From assembly GCA_030593225.1 (NCBI GenBank), contig JAUVHP010000008.1, positions 1 to 20,730 on the forward strand: a stretch of DNA of 20,730 bases, read 5' to 3'. Position 1 is the first letter of the stretch. Each line of letters starts with the position of its first letter. Under the pieces are notes generated by a model that did no database searches, was not told where the DNA came from, and saw nothing but the letters and a program-made list of their open reading frames with translations. Of the stretch, positions 1-6,862 are shown in pieces. The position numbers and the translations under genes are program-made. Origin of the DNA: an archaeon (lineage in GTDB: Archaea > Nanobdellota > Nanobdellia > Pacearchaeales > GW2011-AR1).

Positions 1-615
1 AGACTTTTTATTTAAAGGTATTTTTTCAAATTCATTAAATAAAAAAAGTAATAATATTCTATTCGAAAAATAATTATCTTCAATGTATACTAAAAAGAAA
101 AGAATTAATCCTATATCAATATTAAGCAAGATTACAAACGAAGGAAAAGTTAATATTCCATTAGATGTAAAAAAAGACATCACAAAAACTACTGGGACAG
201 CAATTATTAAGATTACTGCATACATTATGCAAATAATCATCATTAAAGCAAAAGTAAAAATCATAAGATTATAAAAATGTCTAGAGAGAGAAATTAAAAA
301 TAAAGGAGTGTCTAAATTAATCATTTTAAAAAACCATATTTTACCTTTCTGAAAATCTTCTTTTTTTGATTGTAAAAAAGTTATAACTTTTTCATTTATA
401 AAATAGAGAAATAGAAATGACAAACCAATATATATTGTATTAACAATAAAAAAAATTATAAGAGTTTTTGGACTAGGATTTCTTCTTATAAAATCCCAAA
501 GAACAAGAATAAAAAATAATATCGTGAAGATTGCGAAAATTTTCATAATATTTTTTTTCTCACTATACCATCCCATAAAAGATATAAATTTTTCTAAATC
601 ATTTGTTTTTGACAT
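1..615 (-). CDS. Partial multi-pass membrane protein, C-terminus beyond the window
   Basis: Reading the complement from ATG at 613-615 gives 205 uninterrupted codons down to base 1, so the gene continues outside the window. The protein starts MSKTNDLEKF. It has hydrophobic segments near residues 24-41 (IMKIFAIFTILFFILVLW), 52-73, about 118-148 and about 160-178, with short charged linkers (for example FLQSKKEDFQKGK after the second segment). It is therefore probably an integral membrane protein with at least four helices. I do not recognise a family. It is divergent from the gene at 702, with 86 bases of AT-rich promoter DNA between them. The small ORF on the opposite strand at 83-274 is a shadow of it. 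Confidence 0.72.
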   Translation of the reverse strand, partial: MSKTNDLEKFISFMGWYSEKKNIMKIFAIFTILFFILVLWDFIRRNPSPKTLIIFFIVNTIYIGLSFLFLYFINEKVITFLQSKKEDFQKGKIWFFKMINLDTPLFLISLSRHFYNLMIFTFALMMIICIMYAVILIIAVPVVFVMSFFTSNGILTFPSFVILLNIDIGLILFFLVYIEDNYFSNRILLLFLFNEFEKIPLNKKS

Positions 616-701
616 AATAATTTAAAGTATTGAGTATTTTTAGAATTATTGTATGTATTTAATATAATAAAATTTATTTAGTATATTAAATATCATTTTT
701 A

Positions 702-1484
702 ATGACAAAAGATTCCTCAGCTAGTTATCTAATAATAGCATTTTTCTTCTTGATAGGTCTGCTAATAATCTATCCTGCTATGATTCATATTTATTGGCCT
801 TATTTGCTTATGTCCATATTCGGATTTGTATTAATCAAAACTATGAAAATTCAAGATATTAAATTAACTTCAGTTTTGATAGTATTATTTATTTCATTAA
901 TGGCACTTATGCAAATAACATTTTATTTTATACTCCCTTTAACTAACAATTATCAGCCTACTCCAACAGTTCCTAAAATGCAAATGTTTGATTTGGCAGG
1001 AAAATTTCAGATTAGTTACTATCCAGATATTCCAAAAGCTGGAGAAGAAGTATTGCTATATTTTGAAGTATGTGATGTAGGATTAGTAAATTGTGCTCCT
1101 TGTCAAATTTGTACTCTTACGGGAAAATTCATTGATGAAAAAGGAGGAAATAAAATATTGTTCTCAAATTTATCTACAAATAAAACAGAACCTATTATAT
1201 TTTTATATCCTGGAAGAGAAGTAGAAATAAATTTAGATTTTGAAGGAATTGACAATAGATATGATACTTTTTATGTACCTAAATTGAATTTTGTTCAATT
1301 AATTATTTATATCTATAAAGAACATATAATCATCTCGTTAATCTCCATTATTTCATTGATAGTATTTGTTGTGGGATTTCCTTATTCAATTTACAGATTT
1401 ATTAAAAATTCTAATTTAAATTTTTACTTAATTAATGAAAGAAAATTAAAAATGAAAATTAGAGAAATTTTAAATGGAAGATAA
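702..1484 (+). CDS. Membrane protein with Cys-rich extracytoplasmic domain
   Basis: The 260-residue protein has three hydrophobic helices near the N-terminus (about residues 9-28, 31-46, 56-79). A probable extracytoplasmic beta-rich domain follows (about 95-196), then a last helix (about 206-228) and a basic cytoplasmic tail. The external domain carries four Cys in a short stretch (C124, C131, C134, C137; core CAPCQIC), which suggests a disulfide pair or bound metal. The preceding text FQISYYPDIPKAGEEVLLYFEV resembles an Ig-like or NEW-type beta sandwich, but I cannot name a family. It is first in a plus operon and overlaps the next gene by 11 bases. A TATA-like stretch lies at about 674-690, close to the ATG. 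Confidence 0.7.
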   Translation: MTKDSSASYLIIAFFFLIGLLIIYPAMIHIYWPYLLMSIFGFVLIKTMKIQDIKLTSVLIVLFISLMALMQITFYFILPLTNNYQPTPTVPKMQMFDLAGKFQISYYPDIPKAGEEVLLYFEVCDVGLVNCAPCQICTLTGKFIDEKGGNKILFSNLSTNKTEPIIFLYPGREVEINLDFEGIDNRYDTFYVPKLNFVQLIIYIYKEHIIISLISIISLIVFVVGFPYSIYRFIKNSNLNFYLINERKLKMKIREILNGR

Positions 1485-1959
1485 AAATTTAGATATTATT
1501 TTTGAAGAAATCAAGAATCAATTTAAGTATAGTTCAAATTTATATGATACATTAGAATCTAAAACGAATACAATTTTAGTAGCTCTCACTTTAATGTTCA
1601 CAATTTTGTTTAATTCTTATTTTTTAAATCAATTAGATAAAATGCCCCTAATTTTTACCATTTTCCATCATTTCAGTATTTTTACTTTATTCTTACCATT
1701 TGTTCTTTTAATGAATTTAAGGGCAATAAAATTCAGATTAATAAAATTAGATTCATTAGTAGAATCATATAAAAAAGGCACAAAGAAGGATTTTAGAAAG
1801 ACTCTTACTACAAAATATTTAGAAATAATAGAGGAAAATTTTAAAAAATATAGAAACAAAAACAATACATATGTTTGGATATCAACGATAATGAGGTTAG
1901 GATTTATATGCGCAACAATCTCAATAATATCTATTCAAATGTATAGGTATTTAATTTAA
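1474..1959 (+). CDS. Three-helix small membrane protein, SLATT/Pycsar-TM-like layout
   Basis: The 161 residues comprise an amphipathic N-terminal helix ending in LYDTLESKTNT, two membrane helices (about 32-51 and 60-80), a charged cytoplasmic helical segment (83-130), and a final helix (about 134-157). A helix with a conserved-looking lead-in to the first TM (ESKTNTILVALTLMFT), a helical loop with N/K-rich end (NFKKYRNKNNTY), and a closing TM is the layout of SLATT and Pycsar-type membrane effectors and of related archaeal membrane families. The resemblance is by topology only, and no nucleotide cyclase gene is visible nearby. It overlaps the upstream gene by 11 bases, so the two are probably translated together. 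Confidence 0.68.
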   Translation: MEDKNLDIIFEEIKNQFKYSSNLYDTLESKTNTILVALTLMFTILFNSYFLNQLDKMPLIFTIFHHFSIFTLFLPFVLLMNLRAIKFRLIKLDSLVESYKKGTKKDFRKTLTTKYLEIIEENFKKYRNKNNTYVWISTIMRLGFICATISIISIQMYRYLI

Positions 1960-1961
1960 AA

Positions 1962-2063
1962 ATGACAGAACCAAATAACAATTCAGAAGATGAATGGAAC
2001 GATAGTTCTCTTGAGTGTAGAACAGAGACTAAAGAAATTAGATTAAGTGAAGACGAAAAATAA
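1962..2063 (+). CDS. 33-residue acidic peptide
   Basis: ATG lies two bases after the TAA of the preceding gene and opens 33 codons ending in TAA. The peptide MTEPNNNSEDEWNDSSLECR continues to a tail of alternating acidic and basic residues. It is strongly acidic, has one Cys and no membrane segment. Position and spacing fit the end of the operon starting at 702. No family is recognisable. It could also be untranslated sequence, since an ORF of this size can arise by chance in AT-rich DNA, although its Asp/Glu/Ser-rich composition is unlike random AT-rich DNA. Confidence 0.4.
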   Translation: MTEPNNNSEDEWNDSSLECRTETKEIRLSEDEK

Positions 2064-2079
2064 AATTAATTAATTTAAA

Positions 2080-2099
2080 TTTTTTATTCTTTTTTTTTA
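2080..2099 (+). terminator. T-tract terminator of the 702-2063 operon
   Basis: Two long T runs (TTTTTT then nine T) begin 16 bases after the stop of the 33-residue ORF. Oligo-T tracts on the coding strand without a required hairpin are the usual archaeal intrinsic termination signal. Confidence 0.5.
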
Positions 2100-2120
2100 T
2101 AATGTCAATTATGGACAAAT

Positions 2121-2130
2121 TATTAAATAA
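2121..2130 (+). promoter_or_regulatory. TATA-like box for the gene at 2149
   Basis: TATTAAATAA is centred about 23 bases before the ATG at 2149. Transcription would begin at or next to the start codon, a leaderless arrangement repeated at several genes in this window. Confidence 0.45.
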
Positions 2131-2148
2131 CATTATCTTTAAAATTTT

Positions 2149-3450
2149 ATGAGACACAAAGAAGAACTTACAAGATTATATTCTGCGATTATAGATGCTC
2201 CTGATAAAAATTTTTATTTAGAATTAAAAAAGTATACTGAATTTGTTAAAAATGTAAGAAAGTTTAAGAAATACTTAAAAAAACTAGAAAAAAAATCATT
2301 GGAAGATTCTAAAGAATATGTCAAGATTTCAGAAACATTAGTTAAACAATTTTCTGATATTAAAGATGAGATTAAAGAAAAAAATTTTGATGATGAAGAA
2401 ATAAAGAAGTTAATTAAAGAACTTGAAGAGTTCTTATCAGGAAAGGCGACAAGTTCTTGTCCATTGGTTGAAAGTTTGTTCTATCATCTTCAGGATATAA
2501 TACAAAAGGTTAAAAAATATGACTCCGAATCATATGAAAATTTAGATAAAAAATTAAGAGATTTTATTAAAGATTATTATTCTATAAAAGAAAAATTTGA
2601 ACACAAAAAAAGAGTTGCTGAATGGCATTCTTTCTATTTCATAAATGGAATTAATATTTTAGATGAAGATTTAACTAAATTAGACATTAGTATGTCTTCT
2701 ATCAATAAAAAATTATCTAAAGACCATCTTCAAAAAATTATTGATGGGCATAAAGACTTAACAAAAGAGGAACGAGGGAAAGATACTTATCATCTTAAAA
2801 AATTTAATGATTATCTTTTAGGAGAAATTGGAGAAAAGAAAAATATGAAATCTAAATTAATATGGATACCTTTTATTATTGTGTTACCTTTATTATTATC
2901 TATTATTATTTATACACCTTTTTCAGAGTATGACATAGAAGATAATCTTATTAAAACTATTGGGTTTGATGTAGGAACTAATACGTATTTACTTCAAATT
3001 GGAAACTTAAACGAATCAGTAATACAAGATGAATTAACAACTAATTTTATAGAAAGTTTTACAAGAACAAAATTAAGTTTTGAAAGATACGATTTACATT
3101 TTTATGACAAATCTTATATTGATATCCCTTCAAGAGCTATATTAAATTATAATCTTTCAATTAATAATCAGAAATTTCAGATATCTTATAGAGAGGATAA
3201 AATAATCAAAAAAGAAATCAAACTTAATGAAATTTACAATATGACTCTTACGCCAATGATAACATTTATTTCTGATTCATCAAAAAATATTGAATCATTT
3301 GAATTTGAACCTTCATTTGGTTTTTCTTTAAAAAAATCTCCATATGAATTTTTATTAAAATTTGTATGTTTTTATCTTGTGTGGATTACATTAGTTATAA
3401 TTCCAATACACTTTATAATTATTAATTTATTCAAAAAGACAGGACAATAG
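2149..3450 (+). CDS. Coiled-coil protein with two membrane helices
   Basis: The 433-residue protein has a long Lys/Glu-rich helical N-terminal half (residues 1-232, with likely coiled coils around 25-100 and 115-160). A membrane helix follows at about 237-255 (LIWIPFIIVLPLLLSIIIY), then a beta-rich domain at 256-400 containing repeated I/L-N-x-S/T patterns, and a final membrane helix at about 404-427. The predicted topology puts the helical half and the C-terminus in the cytoplasm and the middle domain outside. No catalytic motif is visible and I do not recognise the family. Its own TATA-like box and the terminator before it separate it from the 702 operon. Confidence 0.68.
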   Translation: MRHKEELTRLYSAIIDAPDKNFYLELKKYTEFVKNVRKFKKYLKKLEKKSLEDSKEYVKISETLVKQFSDIKDEIKEKNFDDEEIKKLIKELEEFLSGKATSSCPLVESLFYHLQDIIQKVKKYDSESYENLDKKLRDFIKDYYSIKEKFEHKKRVAEWHSFYFINGINILDEDLTKLDISMSSINKKLSKDHLQKIIDGHKDLTKEERGKDTYHLKKFNDYLLGEIGEKKNMKSKLIWIPFIIVLPLLLSIIIYTPFSEYDIEDNLIKTIGFDVGTNTYLLQIGNLNESVIQDELTTNFIESFTRTKLSFERYDLHFYDKSYIDIPSRAILNYNLSINNQKFQISYREDKIIKKEIKLNEIYNMTLTPMITFISDSSKNIESFEFEPSFGFSLKKSPYEFLLKFVCFYLVWITLVIIPIHFIIINLFKKTGQ

Positions 3451-3472
3451 AGATAAATTAGGTTATAGAAAG

Positions 3473-3480
3473 ATATAAAT
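3473..3480 (+). promoter_or_regulatory. TATA box for 3503-4640
   Basis: ATATAAAT is centred 26 bases upstream of ATG 3503, giving a leaderless transcript. The preceding gene ends at 3450, so these two genes probably have their own promoter. Confidence 0.5.
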
Positions 3481-3502
3481 TTTCTAATGGGGTATTAAAT
3501 TT

Positions 3503-4177
3503 ATGAAATGTAAGATTGAAGAATTAAGAGAATGGAGTTTTTTAATTTTAGCTTGTGCTACATTTATTATTGCCATCCTTACACTTATTCTTGCATTGTG
3601 GGCATATAATCTTCAAACTGAAACAAATTCAAAAATAAAGCCTGATATGAATATTGCACTTACAGATAATCATATATTCAGTACTCAAGAGGTTGCAGAT
3701 ATATCCAAAACTGTAGATGGAACCTCTTATCTTAAAAAAAGGTATCTAAATTTTCGTATAACTAATTTTGGACAAACAGGTGCGAAATACCTCAATTTTT
3801 ATATGAAAGATTTATCAGGAGAATATGGGTTTAATTCTAATTCTATAGAAAATTTACCTGAACATGAAAATGATTTTTTTCAGATGGAATTTTGGAATAA
3901 AAATTGTAGTAATATTCTTAGAGGAGTATTGGAACAAGATAAAAGTTTTGAAACAGGCTCAAAAGAATGTGTTCAAATAAGAAAAAATCTTACATTGGGT
4001 ATTAAGGATTTTATACTAAAATTAGATTGTCCTACTTGTGGCTTTGAAGGACGTGATAGATGTTATTCTGTTAAAGTTTGTATACATAATTATGGAGATG
4101 AATATTGTAAAGAAGAAGATTCAAAGAACTATGAATTAAAAGAAACCCCTTGTCCTGAAAATTGGTGGTTAGATTAG
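3503..4177 (+). CDS. Single-pass protein with Cys-rich external domain
   Basis: The 224-residue protein has a short N-terminal cytoplasmic piece (MKCKIEELRE), a membrane helix at about 12-36 and an extracytoplasmic domain. The central part (about 75-120, RYLNFRITNFGQTGAKYLNFYMKD) looks like a beta sandwich. The C-terminal 90 residues contain many Cys (NCSN, KECV, DCPTCGFEGRDRC, KVCIHN, EYCKEE, TPCPE), which suggests several disulfides. I do not recognise the family. The stop is one base away from the next ATG, so it is probably co-translated with the gene at 4179, which has a similar anchor-plus-sandwich layout. Confidence 0.68.
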   Translation: MKCKIEELREWSFLILACATFIIAILTLILALWAYNLQTETNSKIKPDMNIALTDNHIFSTQEVADISKTVDGTSYLKKRYLNFRITNFGQTGAKYLNFYMKDLSGEYGFNSNSIENLPEHENDFFQMEFWNKNCSNILRGVLEQDKSFETGSKECVQIRKNLTLGIKDFILKLDCPTCGFEGRDRCYSVKVCIHNYGDEYCKEEDSKNYELKETPCPENWWLD

Positions 4178-4178
4178 A

Positions 4179-4640
4179 ATGATTGATTTAATAACTCTAA
4201 GTTTAGTTATGGGAATATTAGGTTCTCTTACAGGAGTTATAAGTTTATTTTGGCATATTAAAAATAATAAACCAAAGCTTAAATTAGAAAGTGCTTATTT
4301 TCAAAGACATGGATTTGGAGTTACTATTGCACGAGGATATGAACATATCGGAGTTAGAATAAGATTAAGAAATTTATCAAATACTCCTACAACAATAGAA
4401 AAGGTTTACATAGAGATAGGTAATATTTTTCAAGAAGCCCCTTTCTTTAAAGAAATTGAAATTCCAAAACATAGTTCTAAAACATTTGAATATACTTTAG
4501 ATTTTGAAGAGAAAAGATTTGAGGAATTGTTTGATAAAAAAGGAGAAATACAATTTGGAGTTTTTATACACCATACTTATGGAACTATAAAGAAAAGAGA
4601 AAAAATTACTTTTAAAACAGGGCACTTTACAATGAAATAA
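4179..4640 (+). CDS. Membrane-anchored beta-sandwich protein
   Basis: The 153 residues comprise an N-terminal membrane helix (about 4-25), then the linker HIKNNKPKLKLE, then a domain of alternating strands (about 33-150) including IRLRNLSNTPTTIEKVYIEI and HSSKTFEYTLDF. This anchor followed by a PKLKL-type strand and a sandwich with an N-x-S/T-P-T-T loop is common among uncharacterised phage and prokaryotic proteins, but no function is known to me. It is second in the pair starting at 3503. It ends 31 bases from the 3' end of the convergent gene at 4672. Confidence 0.65.
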   Translation: MIDLITLSLVMGILGSLTGVISLFWHIKNNKPKLKLESAYFQRHGFGVTIARGYEHIGVRIRLRNLSNTPTTIEKVYIEIGNIFQEAPFFKEIEIPKHSSKTFEYTLDFEEKRFEELFDKKGEIQFGVFIHHTYGTIKKREKITFKTGHFTMK

Positions 4641-4671
4641 AAGTTGCTATAAATATTCTTATCATAATTAG

Positions 4672-5232
4672 CTAAGTCTTAAATCCAGTAAATGTAAAAT
4701 TTATGCTCCAAGGGTTTGTTTTAGTATCTATCTTATAAACTATTAATTCAGGTTTACCATTTCCGTCTATTCTTCCAAGATATCCTCTTAATGAGTTTAT
4801 ATAAGGGACACAAATTAATTGTAATTTTCCTAAGTTATCAAAATTATTAAAGTCTGGAAACTTGATAGGAGATAATTCTTTTATACTTTCTATTTTGTTC
4901 TTCATAGAATCAGTATCGAATTCATAATCATGTTGTAATGTATTTCTTATAGAATTTAATTTTTTTATCGCAGTAAATCCCTTATCATCTAAAATCTTTT
5001 TCGCATTGATTATATGAAGCCTTGAATTAAAGCCTTCGCTTTCTTTTAACATATCTTTATGGAGAGGCAAATCTTTTTTTATAATATTTATTAACAAATA
5101 ATCGGTGTAAAGATGGAGAAGTAAAACCTGTAATCTGAATACATCTTTTTCATCTAAAGAATTGTTAATCTTTTTTTCATTTATCTTATTCAGTAAATCT
5201 ACAAAATGTTTTAATGAGAATTTATCTTCCAT
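4672..5232 (-). CDS. HEPN-domain-like putative RNase toxin
   Basis: This 186-residue, mainly helical protein carries the motif RNTLQH (R96 to H101), which fits the R-x4-6-H active site of HEPN ribonucleases, within a helix following AIKKLNSI. The helix before it (VFRLQVLLLHLYTDYLLINIIKKDL) is typical of the HEPN bundle. In known HEPN toxins the Arg and His cut RNA, and a partner protein encoded alongside holds the toxin in check. Here the 5' neighbour is a ribbon-helix-helix protein whose gene overlaps this one by 11 bases, as in toxin-antitoxin operons. The last 70 residues have no recognisable motif. HEPN is assigned from the motif and helical pattern only. Confidence 0.6.
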   Translation of the reverse strand: MEDKFSLKHFVDLLNKINEKKINNSLDEKDVFRLQVLLLHLYTDYLLINIIKKDLPLHKDMLKESEGFNSRLHIINAKKILDDKGFTAIKKLNSIRNTLQHDYEFDTDSMKNKIESIKELSPIKFPDFNNFDNLGKLQLICVPYINSLRGYLGRIDGNGKPELIVYKIDTKTNPWSINFTFTGFKT

Positions 5233-5512
5233 GTTTGACTAATCTATTAATTTTATTTTCAATTCTACTAAGTTGAGAATCTTCTTTAATCTTTCTACGA
5301 CACCATTCAGAAAAATCCAAACCATCATCTTTTGCCTTTTGCACTAGTTTGTTTTTTTCTTCTGTGTTAATCATTATATGAATATGAGAATTTTTTAGTT
5401 TAGAAATCTTAGAAAGTTTTTCTTTATTATTAACTTTCTCTTCTAATTTCTTTTCGATTTCTTCTAAGTTGTTTATAATTTGGTCAAATCTATCTTCAAC
5501 AAGTTCTGTCAT
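5222..5512 (-). CDS. Ribbon-helix-helix DNA-binding protein, putative antitoxin
   Basis: The 96 residues start with an acidic coiled-coil (1-40). A ribbon-helix-helix unit follows: strand HIHIMINTEEKNKLVQKA, then the helix KDDGLDFSEWCRRKIKE (about 43-78). A second coiled segment ends the protein. RHH proteins of the CopG/MobC type have exactly this strand-helix-turn-helix spacing and bind operators as dimers. The overlap with the HEPN gene and repeats upstream of its own start (5514-5579) suggest an autoregulating antitoxin. A plasmid accessory protein of the MobC kind is the alternative, because these share the fold and this region has other mobile-element genes. Confidence 0.62.
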   Translation of the reverse strand: MTELVEDRFDQIINNLEEIEKKLEEKVNNKEKLSKISKLKNSHIHIMINTEEKNKLVQKAKDDGLDFSEWCRRKIKEDSQLSRIENKINRLVKHGR

Positions 5513-5513
5513 A

Positions 5514-5579
5514 AAGTTTTATTTTAGATTAATTCATAAGTTTTGTTATGTTTGAATATAGTTATTTGAAATAAAACTT
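5514..5579. repeat. Inverted repeat upstream of the RHH gene, putative operator
   Basis: AAGTTTTATTT at 5514-5524 is matched exactly in inverse by AAATAAAACTT at 5569-5579. A related element, CATAAGTTTTGTTATG, lies between them at 5536-5551 and is itself a small palindrome (CATAA/TTATG). The three AAGTTTT copies sit directly before the start at 5512, as expected for operator sites of an autoregulating RHH protein. Long A/T runs make chance matches more likely here. Confidence 0.4.
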
Positions 5580-5588
5580 ATATTTCTT

Positions 5589-6092
5589 CTATTGTTTTTT
5601 AAATAATTCGTTGGAGACATATCTAAGAATATCAGATACTTCACAATATTCTTTAAAAAAATTATTTGAGAAAGATTCATTCAGAATGATTTCTTTCTTT
5701 TTCCCATTAAAATTATACTTAATAGCAATCTCATTATTTCCTTCGTCTCTAAATGGGTGTTGATGAGCTATAACATTTCTTATTTCTTGCATATATCTAA
5801 TTTTTCTCATAAGTCCTTTTTTATTTTGTCCTAAATTATATTCTCCTTTACCCAAAACAAAAATTTCTAAATTTATATTTTCTCCAATAATTTTTTGAAA
5901 TATTTGTATTTTTTGTTCAAATGTAAAAAATTCTTTACCCAATATCCATTCACCAAATTTTATTTTCTTATCATCGTTTTCAATAAAATAATCTCTAATA
6001 AAATTTGCAAGTTCCATCTCAATTATTATTGCATAATTTAAAACACGACTTCTAATATTATGTGCTTTTGTAGATACATCTTCTTCAACCAT
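5589..6092 (-). CDS. Second HEPN-like protein
   Basis: This 167-residue helical protein has the motif RNVIAHQHPF, where R105 and H110 form an R-x4-H HEPN active-site pattern. The N-terminal helices (ANFIRDYFIEND, EFFTFEQKIQIFQKII) fit the family of small HEPN proteins found in phages and plasmids, in which the RN-x3-H helix comes near the C-terminus. It is unlike the HEPN protein at 4672 outside the motif, so the two are not a recent duplication. It lies 30 bases downstream of the winged-helix regulator gene on the same strand, and its inhibitor may be that protein. An inactive HEPN with a binding role is also possible. Confidence 0.58.
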   Translation of the reverse strand: MVEEDVSTKAHNIRSRVLNYAIIIEMELANFIRDYFIENDDKKIKFGEWILGKEFFTFEQKIQIFQKIIGENINLEIFVLGKGEYNLGQNKKGLMRKIRYMQEIRNVIAHQHPFRDEGNNEIAIKYNFNGKKKEIILNESFSNNFFKEYCEVSDILRYVSNELFKKQ

Positions 6093-6122
6093 TCTTTTGA
6101 TGAATATAAGAACTATAAAAAT

Positions 6123-6380
6123 TTATTCCAAAATTTCCTTCAACTCTTCTAATTTTTTAAAAAACTTTTTACCTTCATCAGTAATTTTATAATCAACATC
6201 TTTATACCCTATTTCGTTTCTTAAAATAAATTTTTTCTTTGCTAAATATTTTAGAACTTCCTGCAATGTGATATGACTAACCCTAGTCTCTTTAAACATT
6301 ATTTTATATTTTGATTCTCCCTTAGATAAAATATTAAGAACTTTTAACATACATTTTACCTCTGCATACTTGAAAATCAT
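6123..6380 (-). CDS. Winged-helix transcriptional regulator
   Basis: The 85 residues from ATG at 6378-6380 form a winged helix: helices KCMLKVLNILSKGES and SKYKIMFKETRVSHITLQEVLKYLAKKKFI, then the wing LRNEIGYKDVDYKITDEGKKFFKKLEEL. The ending YKITDEGKKF is typical of archaeal MarR/PadR-type wHTH proteins. A longer reading from TTG 6395 is possible, but the ATG has a TATA-like box (TTTATAAA, about 6398-6405) at the right distance. The start overlaps one copy of the CGATGTAT motif that also occurs in the palindrome before the divergent gene at 6441. The protein probably controls itself and that operon. Confidence 0.7.
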   Translation of the reverse strand: MIFKYAEVKCMLKVLNILSKGESKYKIMFKETRVSHITLQEVLKYLAKKKFILRNEIGYKDVDYKITDEGKKFFKKLEELKEILE

Positions 6381-6411
6381 ACATCGAGATAACAATGTTT
6401 ATAAATAAAAG

Positions 6412-6433
6412 ATACATCGATATATAGATGTAT
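6412..6433. promoter_or_regulatory. Palindromic operator between regulator and surface-protein operon
   Basis: ATACATC at 6412-6418 is the exact inverse of GATGTAT at 6427-6433, with ATATAT near the centre. The palindrome spans about -29 to -8 relative to ATG 6441 and so covers the TATA region. A further half site, ATACATCG at 6379-6386, overlaps the start of the divergent regulator gene. A dimeric winged-helix protein encoded next door is the obvious candidate to bind here. Confidence 0.6.
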
Positions 6434-6440
6434 AAATAAA

Positions 6441-6857
6441 ATGAAAAATAAAATAGGTTATATTATTGGTTCTGTAATTATTGTTTTGTTATTGGTTCTT
6501 ATTGTTTCTGTTAATTCGTCTAAGGAAGAAAAAATAACATCTCTCAAATGTGAAGGAGAATATATTAAATATAATGGAAATTGTTGTTTTGATACTAATT
6601 ATAATAATGTTTGTGATAGTTTAGAAAAAAAAGAAATAGAGAATAATGGAAAAGTTCTAAATGTTCCTTGTAGTATAATGAGACCTTGTAATAATGCAAG
6701 ATATGATTATTTAGGAAATGGAGAACTTTGTAATATGGCTTGTCAAAATAGTCAATGTGTATTAATTGATTGTGAAATTCTTGAATGTAATTCAAATTCA
6801 GATTGCAGAGACAATGCTTATTGTTCCTATGGAAAATGTATTAAATCTTCTTATTAA
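6441..6857 (+). CDS. Cys-rich membrane-anchored surface protein
   Basis: The 138 residues begin with a signal anchor (MKNKIGYIIG then a hydrophobic run to about residue 25), followed by an external Cys-rich region. Visible units are CCFDTNYNNVCDSLEKKE (49-66), a DxNxNxxCD pattern like a calcium-binding loop, and SDCRDNAYCSYGKC (about 120-133), a small disulfide module repeated in DPANN surface proteins. It has fourteen Cys in all. It is probably displayed outside the cell. The gene is five bases upstream of the transglutaminase-like gene and shares its promoter. Transcription is probably repressed by the winged-helix protein through the palindrome at 6412. Confidence 0.66.
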   Translation: MKNKIGYIIGSVIIVLLLVLIVSVNSSKEEKITSLKCEGEYIKYNGNCCFDTNYNNVCDSLEKKEIENNGKVLNVPCSIMRPCNNARYDYLGNGELCNMACQNSQCVLIDCEILECNSNSDCRDNAYCSYGKCIKSSY

Positions 6858-6862
6858 TTAAA

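Noticed and set aside
83..274. Plus-strand ORF of 63 codons
   Set aside because: It lies antisense to the 205-codon open membrane-protein gene running off the left edge, and has low-complexity Ile/Lys composition without features.
1668..1865. Minus-strand ORF of 65 codons
   Set aside because: Shadow of the membrane protein gene 1474-1959, whose operon context is stronger.
2102..2152. 16-codon ORF before 2149
   Set aside because: Too short, and it covers the TATA-like region of the following gene, although it ends in an ATGA overlap.
6381..6395. Five-codon N-terminal extension of the winged-helix gene from TTG
   Set aside because: The ATG at 6380 has a well-placed TATA-like box. The TTG start would lie within about ten bases of that box.
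6595..6795. Minus-strand ORF of 66 codons
   Set aside because: Antisense to the Cys-rich protein gene 6441-6857. Its Tyr/His-rich text is the complement of AT-rich coding DNA.
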